Below are positions 29,826 through 37,382 of a DNA stretch of 64,000 nt, piece by piece. Made by a program: the position numbers and the translations under genes. Each line of letters starts with the position of its first letter. Positions within the stretch are counted from its first letter, which is position 1. This stretch comes from an uncultured Pelagibacteraceae bacterium (GTDB taxonomy: Bacteria; Pseudomonadota; Alphaproteobacteria; Pelagibacterales; Pelagibacteraceae): the NCBI GenBank assembly GCA_902611405.1, contig CACLZL010000002.1, positions 1 to 64,000 of the forward strand, in the 5' to 3' direction. The notes under the pieces were generated by a model. The model ran no database searches, had not been told where the DNA came from, and saw only the letters and a program-made list of their open reading frames with translations.

Positions 29826-30116
29826 ATGAAGTTTAAACCGTTACATGACAGAGTTTTAATCGAAGTATTAGACAGCAGTGAAAAAACTGCTGGAGGAATA
29901 ATTATTCCTGACACAGCTCAAGAAAAACCACAAGAAGGTAAAGTTGTTGCCGTAGGTGGTGGTGCAAAAACAGAAGATGGAAAAAAAATTCCAATGGATG
30001 TTAAGGTTGGTGATAAAGTTTTATTTGGCAAATGGTCAGGTACTGAAGTCAAAATTAATGGTAAAGAATACAGCATAATGAAAGAGTCTGACATTATGGG
30101 TATTTCAAGTAAGTAA
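29826..30116 (+). CDS. groES: Co-chaperonin GroES
   Basis: A 96-residue Cpn10 that caps the GroEL ring. It starts [13 protein letters not shown], has the mobile-loop region [18 protein letters not shown] (about residues 19-36), and the family motif [17 protein letters not shown] strong ribosome site (AAGGAG) lies 6 nt before the ATG. It is followed after 22 nt by groEL with another strong site. Confidence 0.98.
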   Translation: MKFKPLHDRVLIEVLDSSEKTAGGIIIPDTAQEKPQEGKVVAVGGGAKTEDGKKIPMDVKVGDKVLFGKWSGTEVKINGKEYSIMKESDIMGISSK

Positions 30117-30126
30117 TTTAATTTAA

Positions 30127-31800
<1,674 letters not shown>

Positions 31801-31830
31801 TCCCCATTGTTCTCAAACAAAAATTCAAAA

Positions 31831-31859
31831 AGGGCAGTTTTTACTGCCCTTTTTTTTTA
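31831..31859 (+). terminator. Rho-independent terminator of groES-groEL
   Basis: AGGGCAGT (31831-31838) pairs perfectly with ACTGCCCT (31843-31850) over a TTTT loop and is followed by a run of nine Ts. It begins 30 nt after the groEL stop. Confidence 0.93.
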
Positions 31860-31870
31860 TCTTAACGAAA
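31853..31870 (+). repeat. Dispersed repeat, copy 1 (TTTTATCTYWACGAAAAT type)
   Basis: The T-run of the groEL terminator continues into TTTTTTATCTTAACGAAAAT. Related copies occur at 34247 (ATCTCTACGAAAATAAAAG) and 34947 (ATCTCTATGAAAATAAAAT), with a shorter match at 32638 (TTTTATCTCTAC). All lie within the groEL-typA accessory block. Confidence 0.5.
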
Positions 31871-31876
31871 ATCATT

Positions 31877-31909
31877 AGTGATGAAGGAGTGATGAAGGAG
31901 TGATGAAGG
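31877..31909 (+). repeat. Three tandem 11-bp repeats AGTGATGAAGG
   Basis: Three exact head-to-tail units at 31877-31887, 31888-31898 and 31899-31909, lying between the groEL terminator and the stop of the convergent HNH gene. A two-unit version occurs at 34119-34139. Confidence 0.85.
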
Positions 31910-31915
31910 ATTAAA

Positions 31916-32629
31916 CTAATTAAATTTTGCACCTTTAGATAAATTTTCCTTAATCCACATAGGTTGAGTATTTCTATAATTAAATGCCTTCAGTTGGTTT
32001 GATTTTAACGATAAATCAAATTTTGCTAGCGGTTTAATATGATCAATTTGCCAACCAGTCTTTCCACCCATATTTGACCAATTCATACCTTTTCTAAATT
32101 TATTCTCTAAATAAATCCTATAATTTTCGTATGAACAACCAAGATACATTATTGATTTCATACTCTTTTTAATTCCTTTAACATGTTGTCTTAAACCTGA
32201 TTGAATTCTAGATCTTACTAATTCTTTTAATCTAAACAAATGATCTTCCTTTAATTTTTTATATTTAGTTTTTAATCTTTTATCTTTATTTTTTTGATAC
32301 CATTTTGCATGATATATAACTCTTTTACTTTTACCTTTTAAAATTGTTCTTTTATAAGATTCTGGATTTCGTTTTCGATATTCCCTTTGATATTCGACAT
32401 ACTTTTCTCTATTTTTTTCTGCATGTTTTTTTCTTATAACCCTCAACCTTTCTTTATTTTTTTGAAAATAAACTTTTCCATAAACTTTCGCTCTCAAACG
32501 AACGCACTCAACACATTTTGAACTTTTTGTATATCTTCTCGCCTTATGTCCATTAGGACAAGATTTTCCAGTATTGTAAAATACTAAACCTTTCTTTCTC
32601 GCATATTCAAGTTCTTTTGGGGTTTTCAT
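31916..32629 (-). CDS. HNH-type endonuclease with N-terminal zinc-finger-like motif
   Basis: A 237-residue basic protein, using the start at MKTPKELEYA (32627-32629); an extended frame reaches 32665, but the extra residues come from the repeat-bearing spacer. The N-terminus has C24-x3-H28 ... C39-x2-C42, a zinc-finger arrangement. The middle is a Lys/Arg-rich helical region. The C-terminal HNH fold reads GWQIDHIKPLAKFDL (D196, H197) ... FNYRNTQPMWIKENLSKG. This last pattern is typical of small phage and mobile-element endonucleases. It is the first gene after groEL, in convergent orientation. It may be a homing-type or defence nuclease; no target is evident. Confidence 0.8.
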   Translation of the reverse strand: MKTPKELEYARKKGLVFYNTGKSCPNGHKARRYTKSSKCVECVRLRAKVYGKVYFQKNKERLRVIRKKHAEKNREKYVEYQREYRKRNPESYKRTILKGKSKRVIYHAKWYQKNKDKRLKTKYKKLKEDHLFRLKELVRSRIQSGLRQHVKGIKKSMKSIMYLGCSYENYRIYLENKFRKGMNWSNMGGKTGWQIDHIKPLAKFDLSLKSNQLKAFNYRNTQPMWIKENLSKGAKFN

Positions 32630-32684
32630 TATAACTATTTTATCTCTACTTAATAATAATGTCATCTGGTATGGTTATTTAAAT

Positions 32685-32843
32685 ATGGATAAATCAAACA
32701 AAAATAAGTGGACTAATAAATTTCGCGAACTTGGTAAAAAGAAGGGTTCAAGAAAAGATTTTATCAATCTTTATAAGGAAATGAAAAAAGAGAAAGACGA
32801 AAAAAAAGAGATTTACGGTAATAAAGATGATGAAAACAAATAG
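32685..32843 (+). CDS. Small charged hypothetical protein (52 aa)
   Basis: An ATG frame of 52 codons in the spacer between two minus-strand nuclease-like genes. It encodes a Lys/Glu-rich polypeptide with the core KWTNKFRELGKKKGSRKDFI. There is no hydrophobic segment. No clear ribosome site is seen before the ATG, so translation is uncertain. Its stop is 12 nt from the convergent stop of the DUF2130 gene. The regular, non-random amino-acid use (W, F, L in a charged helix) is the main reason to keep it. Function unknown. Confidence 0.4.
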   Translation: MDKSNKNKWTNKFRELGKKKGSRKDFINLYKEMKKEKDEKKEIYGNKDDENK

Positions 32844-32854
32844 TTAATTATTAT

Positions 32855-34045
32855 TTAGTCTTCACTATTGTTTTCTTGAATAATCTTTTTAAAGTCTATC
32901 TTATCTACATCTTTCTTAGTTATTTTTTTAACCTTTTCTTGTGGAATTAAAATATTTTCTGGAAAGAGATTACTATCTATATTTATTAAAGGTAGGACCA
33001 TATCAGTAAGACTATCTTTTATATTGTTGATAGTTTTTTCTTTTTTTGAGAGTGATAACATGAAAGAGTCTTTATCTTTTTCTAATTGATCTTTCATATT
33101 TTTAATATCAGAAACCATATTGGTAATTGGAATTGTAAAATTAGGACTATTTAAAATTTCAAAGCACTTCTTCATTACCGCAGGAATTTCGTGATCTTTA
33201 TTTTCTCTAGATTTCAAAATTAGTATTGATCTTATTCTATTAACCACTCCATGAATAATAGGTTTGAACATTGGTATTATGGTTATTACGTTTCCATGCC
33301 TTTCAACATATGATCTCTCTTTATCTAAATCAACTGGCATACAACTTGGTGCGCATACTATAATTCCATTTGAAATACCTTTTTCCTGCATATCTTTTAA
33401 TAATTTTGTTACCCATTGCTCATTGAATACTTTTGTATCTTTGCTCTCGAAATAAATTTTTGCTAAATTATTTTTATCTTTATAATTAATTGTCTGAATG
33501 CAATCTCCACCTTTTTTTCCCTTACTGACATCTACAATATCGTCTTCTGGGAAAATTTTTTCTAGATAATCTTGTAATCGTTCTTCTTGTATTTCACCTT
33601 GCAACTCCATACTTCCTTGTTTTTTCATTCTTGCAATTTCTTCCATTTTTTGTTCGAGTCTTCTGTCTGAAATTTCTTGAGATTTTTTTAGTTTTTCTAA
33701 TTCATCATCCTTTTTTTGCATTTGATTTTGAAATTCTAATGCTGCTTTGTTTTTTATTTTTAATTCTGCCTCTTCTATACTTTTTTTATTTTCCTTATCT
33801 TTTAATTCGAGTTGACTCTTGTATTTTTTATCTGCTTCTACTTGTGCTTTCTTTTCAGCATCTTTTTTACTCTTTTCAATTTCTTTGTCTTTCGCCTCGA
33901 TTTGAGATTTGAATTTGCTTTCTGACTCTTTTCTTATTTTTTCCTCTTTTTGCTTAGAAACATTTTTAATGTGATTATCGATTGCTGAACCAGGATCAAA
34001 CTTTTTTCCACATTCAGGACATGTTATTTTAAATGCATCAGGCAT
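32855..34045 (-). CDS. DUF2130 protein: zinc-ribbon, coiled coil and nuclease-like domain
   Basis: A 396-residue protein. It begins with a short zinc-ribbon half, ITCPECGKKF (C9, C12). A long charged coiled coil spans about residues 30-145. The DUF2130 domain then starts at about GEIQEERLQDYLEK. Within it GGD (D181) is followed after 19 residues by FESK (E200, K202), the spacing and form of a PD-(D/E)XK nuclease core, then KLLKDMQEKGISNGIIVCAP. The C-terminus is again helical. DUF2130 proteins are reported in many bacteria without firm function. It lies beside an HNH gene, suggesting a nucleic-acid role; this is inference. Confidence 0.8.
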   Translation of the reverse strand: MPDAFKITCPECGKKFDPGSAIDNHIKNVSKQKEEKIRKESESKFKSQIEAKDKEIEKSKKDAEKKAQVEADKKYKSQLELKDKENKKSIEEAELKIKNKAALEFQNQMQKKDDELEKLKKSQEISDRRLEQKMEEIARMKKQGSMELQGEIQEERLQDYLEKIFPEDDIVDVSKGKKGGDCIQTINYKDKNNLAKIYFESKDTKVFNEQWVTKLLKDMQEKGISNGIIVCAPSCMPVDLDKERSYVERHGNVITIIPMFKPIIHGVVNRIRSILILKSRENKDHEIPAVMKKCFEILNSPNFTIPITNMVSDIKNMKDQLEKDKDSFMLSLSKKEKTINNIKDSLTDMVLPLINIDSNLFPENILIPQEKVKKITKKDVDKIDFKKIIQENNSED

Positions 34046-34118
34046 AATTTAGTAAGAGAATTTTAACCTCTGTTTATAATTAAGTCACCTTTTGAATTGC
34101 TTTGAAATTGCTTTAAAT

Positions 34119-34139
34119 AGTGATGAAGAGTGATGAAGG
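34119..34139 (+). repeat. Two-unit tandem repeat related to AGTGATGAAGG
   Basis: AGTGATGAAG (34119-34128) followed by AGTGATGAAGG (34129-34139), the same unit as the triplet at 31877-31909. Just before it, TTTGAATTGC and TTTGAAATTGC form another imperfect direct repeat (34091-34111). Confidence 0.75.
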
Positions 34140-34202
34140 AATTTTCAAAATGTTAAGTAAATCAAGTATTATTAGAAACCAGTATGAGAATGTAATACCC
34201 TT

Positions 34203-34252
34203 TTCGTACCTACGAATTTTAAAAAGGCGAGTTTTTACTCGCCTTTTTTTTT
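34203..34252 (+). terminator. Dyad plus terminator-like hairpin without an obvious + strand gene
   Basis: A 6-bp dyad, TTCGTA-CC-TACGAA (34203-34216), precedes a perfect 9-bp hairpin: AAGGCGAGT (34224-34232) with ACTCGCCTT (34237-34245), a TTTT loop and nine Ts after it. On the minus strand it also ends in five Ts, so it may serve the secreted-protein gene whose stop is at 34309. On the + strand the only gene for more than 2 kb is the doubtful small ORF at 32685. Loop and layout copy the groEL terminator, with a different stem sequence. Confidence 0.75.
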
Positions 34253-34305
34253 ATCTCTACGAAAATAAAAGTAATGAACAAAGTAAAGAATGAGTAATGA
34301 ACAAA
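34247..34305 (+). repeat. Dispersed repeat copy 2 and adjoining AGTAATGAACAAA pair
   Basis: TTTATCTCTACGAAAATAA follows the hairpin T-run, then AGTAATGAACAAA occurs twice (34270-34282 and 34293-34305). The arrangement repeats that after groEL: hairpin, ATCT..ACGAAAAT motif, then short tandem AGTRATGAA-type units before a minus-strand gene stop. Confidence 0.55.
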
Positions 34306-34308
34306 TAT

Positions 34309-34785
34309 TTAGTTCAAAGTCATTCCGCTAGATCCAAGTTTGTGTTTCATTAAATGAACACTTGGACCTACATCGCTTGAGATACTCTCATTTACAATAC
34401 ATATTTTATCACCAGCAGGTCCTTCACCACAAATTGCGTTTGTTGGAATTAAACCTTGGCTTACTTCTCTACTACTAATTTTGATATTCAATTCTTTCTC
34501 AAAAAAACTTTTTACTTCATCCACTTTATAAGCACACCCATTATAAGCACTACAAGTGAAGACAAACAATCCTTCACTTATCTTTATTTGTTTCCCTTCA
34601 TTGATACATAATTTGTCGAAATGACCCAATGGTAGACATTTATAACCATACTTATTTAAAGCTGTCTCAGCAGATGTCATATCCATACTAGCGTTTAATC
34701 CAAGCAAATTTATAGCATTTTGTGCCATTGAATTGCTAGTTAGCATAAAAAATAAAAATAATATTAAATTAAGATATTTTTTCAT
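34309..34785 (-). CDS. Secreted cysteine-containing hypothetical protein
   Basis: A 158-residue protein with a classical signal peptide: KK, a hydrophobic helix (about residues 5-16), then SNSMA-Q as a likely cleavage site near 21/22. The mature part has six cysteines (KCLP, LCIN, FTCS, GCAY, AICGEG, ICIV), which could form three disulfides in the periplasm. I do not recognise the family. It lies in the accessory block between the orphan hairpin and a possible gene remnant. Confidence 0.7.
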   Translation of the reverse strand: MKKYLNLILFLFFMLTSNSMAQNAINLLGLNASMDMTSAETALNKYGYKCLPLGHFDKLCINEGKQIKISEGLFVFTCSAYNGCAYKVDEVKSFFEKELNIKISSREVSQGLIPTNAICGEGPAGDKICIVNESISSDVGPSVHLMKHKLGSSGMTLN

Positions 34786-34824
34786 AATAAAACGTTACCA
34801 GAATAAAAATTATTTTAAATCTTT

Positions 34825-34968
34825 TTAAAATTTATATTTCTCCTCAATTTTAATAGAAAGTTCCCTTTTTACGCTTTTAAATACATTAGGTAATTCCTTA
34901 TTTATTTGATCTAATACATACATCGCTTGTGAATAAGTGACGTATTTTTTATCTCTATGAAAATAAAA
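34825..34968 (-). pseudogene. Possible remnant of a protein-coding gene
   Basis: A stop-to-stop frame of 47 codons on the minus strand reads FYFHRDKKYVTYSQAMYVLD and continues QINKELPNVFKSVKRELS before a stop at 34825-34827. The mixed composition looks protein-like. The only ATG is at 34921-34923, giving just 32 residues. Its 5' part overlaps dispersed repeat copy 3. It could be the truncated end of a lost gene or chance. No family recognised. Confidence 0.25.
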
Positions 34969-34970
34969 TT
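34945..34970 (+). repeat. Dispersed repeat, copy 3
   Basis: TTTTTTATCTCTATGAAAAT followed by AAAATT, one mismatch from copy 2 in the ATCTCTACGAAAAT core. It lies 13 nt from the stop of the glycosyltransferase-like gene. Confidence 0.5.
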
Positions 34971-34983
34971 AACGATCAAGAAA

Positions 34984-36285
34984 TTAAATCGCAATGTATT
35001 CTTGAAAATTGTTAATCGTTTCTCCTAATAACATTGATTTATTTTTTTTGATAAGTTTATAAGAGAATATTTTATCACTTAATTTTAACACTTTAAGATT
35101 ATCCCATATTGAATTGCTATAAATTTCAAATATTGGCTCTTCTGTTATATGATAAATTTCAATACCCAGCTCTAATGCTTCAAGTATAGAACCTGTTGAT
35201 CCAATAAATATTGAATAATTATTTTTAAAATTTTTATCATTTTCAGAAGTTTTAATGTGTCTTTCAATCTCTTTAGATAATTTTTTATGTTTTGATGAAT
35301 TGCTAGATGCTGGATGATTGCAAACTTTAAAATTTAAAAGGTTTTTCTTTTCTAGAATATCAAATAATAAAATTTTAAATTCGTACAAAATATTTTTTGT
35401 TGAATAAAAATCAATTGGCAAAAATATTTTGTTTATCATTGTTGATGGATCTTTTTTATTGAAACGAAGTGATTTAAAGCATTTAATATTTTCTTTATCA
35501 ATTATTTTACTTTTAAAAAAATTAAATTGATCTTCACTAGATACTATTAATTTATCTGGATAATTTTCCTTTTTAATCAAATGAGATGGAAAAGATGGAT
35601 ATGAGTGTATGTAACCAATTACTTTTGATTTTTTTGATTTATCTTTTATAAATTTTATAGCTTCTAATTGAAATGGTTGTCCCTCAAAAGGTATTAAAAG
35701 AAGTTCTACCTCGGAATGTAAAAATTTATCATAAAGTTTTTTCATTTTTAATCTAAAAATATTATGTAAGGAAAAATAAAATAGAAAATTTATAAAATTT
35801 TTTTTTTTAGTTTTTAAAAAATTAAATGCAAATTTAAAAAAAAATAAAATTTTTTCGATTGGTTTTATTTTTTTTTCGACAATAAAATAAACATTTTCGT
35901 AACCAATGAAGTTATTTTTATTAATATTTCCAGTATATAAAACAACCCAAAGAATGCTCATATCATCTGAAGATTTTTGTTTAAAGTAATTATCAAAATA
36001 ATAATTTTCAAATAAATTGAATTGGTTGCCCCAAGTAAAGATAACTTTACTATATTGAGAAGAATTTTTTTTATTTTTTAAAATTTCATAATTATTAATT
36101 AACAATATTCCTTTTATCTCTTTAAAAAAATATCTTATTATAAATATAAAATTTCGTTTATCCTTAAAAAATTTTAATAGTCCATAACCTATCGAATAGC
36201 TAAATGTACAAAAGAAAAAATTATTATTACTAAATTGTTTAATTTTATTAAAAATTTTTCCTTGCAGATAGTTTATACGATCCAT
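34984..36285 (-). CDS. Glycosyltransferase-like protein, probable surface polysaccharide role
   Basis: A 433-residue, very Lys/Phe/Asn-rich protein with no signal peptide. The middle has LLLIPFEGQPFQLEAIKFIK and VIGYIHSYPSFPSHLI, then PDKLIVSSEDQ. The C-terminal half has ICNHPASS-type (VCNHPASSNSS) and IFIGSTGSILEALELGIEIYHI segments. A late GSTGSxxEAL motif resembles the donor-binding region of GT-B fold surface-carbohydrate enzymes. The exact family is not recognised. It is coupled to an SDR gene (one-base overlap), so the pair may modify or transfer a sugar on the cell surface. Confidence 0.55.
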   Translation of the reverse strand: MDRINYLQGKIFNKIKQFSNNNFFFCTFSYSIGYGLLKFFKDKRNFIFIIRYFFKEIKGILLINNYEILKNKKNSSQYSKVIFTWGNQFNLFENYYFDNYFKQKSSDDMSILWVVLYTGNINKNNFIGYENVYFIVEKKIKPIEKILFFFKFAFNFLKTKKKNFINFLFYFSLHNIFRLKMKKLYDKFLHSEVELLLIPFEGQPFQLEAIKFIKDKSKKSKVIGYIHSYPSFPSHLIKKENYPDKLIVSSEDQFNFFKSKIIDKENIKCFKSLRFNKKDPSTMINKIFLPIDFYSTKNILYEFKILLFDILEKKNLLNFKVCNHPASSNSSKHKKLSKEIERHIKTSENDKNFKNNYSIFIGSTGSILEALELGIEIYHITEEPIFEIYSNSIWDNLKVLKLSDKIFSYKLIKKNKSMLLGETINNFQEYIAI

Positions 36286-36989
36286 TATTCTCCACCAGAA
36301 ACTGTTACAGTTTGACCAGTCATATAAGAATTATCCTTTGAAATTAAAAAAATAATGGTTTTTACTATTTCTTGTTTTTCTGCAGCTCTATTAATTGGTA
36401 TTAGTTTTATTCTTTTTTTTAAATCTTTTTTAATTCGCTTATGTAATTTTGTCTTCGTAACCCCAATTCTTAAATTATTGATTAATACATTTTGTTTAGC
36501 CCAATCTTTATAATTAGTTGGAATAAATTCTAATGCAAATTTTGAGAGACTATAATTATATGTTGTTTTACTCCCCCCAAATTTAACACCAATACTAGAG
36601 CAGTTAACAATTCTACCAAAATTTTTTGATATCATTTTTTTAACAACCATTGATAAAATTTTATTGGGAATAACAACATTTACTTTTAAAGTACAAAGTT
36701 GATCATCTATGTTAAATTTAAGGAAATTTGATTTACTGATATATCCAGTTAAGTTTACAAAATAATCAAAATTTTTATTTACTATTTTGTTTAATTTTAT
36801 TTTAAAATTTTGATCATTTAAAGTCGAGAAATCACACTTAAAAATTTTTAAATTTTTATATTTTAATTTTTTCAATTTATTAACACTTGAATTGCAATGA
36901 GCATATATTTCAAGATTTTTTTTAGAAAGTTCTTTTATTAAACTAATTCCAATATCTGAGCTTGCGCCTAATATTAAAATTGTTTTCAT
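36285..36989 (-). CDS. Short-chain dehydrogenase/reductase
   Basis: A 234-residue classical SDR. The cofactor motif is LGASSDIG (about residues 7-14). NLTG stands for the NNAG motif (about 79-82). The catalytic triad is S131/S132, Y146 and K150 (YSLSK), and the C-terminus has MTGQTVTVSGG, typical of FabG-like enzymes. Substrate unknown; FabG activity is possible, but the glycosyltransferase-like neighbour points to a sugar or lipid-linked substrate. It starts this two-gene minus-strand unit. Confidence 0.85.
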   Translation of the reverse strand: MKTILILGASSDIGISLIKELSKKNLEIYAHCNSSVNKLKKLKYKNLKIFKCDFSTLNDQNFKIKLNKIVNKNFDYFVNLTGYISKSNFLKFNIDDQLCTLKVNVVIPNKILSMVVKKMISKNFGRIVNCSSIGVKFGGSKTTYNYSLSKFALEFIPTNYKDWAKQNVLINNLRIGVTKTKLHKRIKKDLKKRIKLIPINRAAEKQEIVKTIIFLISKDNSYMTGQTVTVSGGE

Positions 36990-37182
36990 GAAATCTATTT
37001 TAACTCAATATTAAATGAAGTCACCCTTCTCATTTCGTTCATATATTGTTGCATTTTGCAATAAAATTCTTAAATTAGTTATTATTTTACAAAATATTAA
37101 CTCTAATTTAATTTTCCTACTCTCTTAAATAAAACTTAAAAAGCCGTCTCAAGATTGCCTTTTTTTTATATTAAAATTTAAT
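36990..37182 (+). other. Intergenic spacer between SDR and small basic ORF
   Basis: AT-rich spacer without a credible gene. It contains TTGCA-TTT-TGCAA, a short dyad near 37052, and an AAAAGCC...GCCTTTTTTTT stretch near 37139-37168 that does not fold into a good stem. The whole gap between the SDR and typA (36990-37382) holds only this and the 49-residue ORF. Confidence 0.5.
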
Positions 37183-37332
37183 ATGTCAAAGAGATATAGT
37201 GGAAAATCTTTTAAAGACTCGGGTGTCAAGAAGAAACCAAAATTGAGCTTGAAAGAAAAAAGAAAACTTAAAAAGATAAACAAAAAAAACAAATTAATCT
37301 TTAATTTTGAAAATTATTCAAGCCAGTTATGA
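37183..37332 (+). CDS. Small, highly basic hypothetical protein (49 aa)
   Basis: An ATG frame with the sequence start MSKRYSGKSFKDSGVKKKPK and a Lys-rich middle, ending NFENYSSQL. It lies 50 nt upstream of typA in the same direction. Its predicted charge is strongly positive, as in small nucleic-acid or ribosome-associated proteins, but no family is recognised. The ordered change from basic to neutral tail suggests it is real; a clear ribosome site is lacking. Confidence 0.45.
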   Translation: MSKRYSGKSFKDSGVKKKPKLSLKEKRKLKKINKKNKLIFNFENYSSQL

Positions 37333-37382
37333 GTTTTTTTGAGTTTTAATATCCTCTTAAATATGTATAAGAGCCAGAATTT

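Noticed and set aside
31877..31909. CRISPR array from the repeated AGTGATGAAGG
   Set aside because: Units are 11 bp and directly adjacent with no spacers, and no cas genes are near.
34151..34291. Small + strand ORF running through the orphan hairpin
   Set aside because: The frame crosses the terminator and repeat, and its composition follows the DNA repeats; treated as chance.
37139..37168. Terminator near AAAAGCC...GCCTTTTTTTT
   Set aside because: The two GCC stretches are not complementary, so no stable stem forms.
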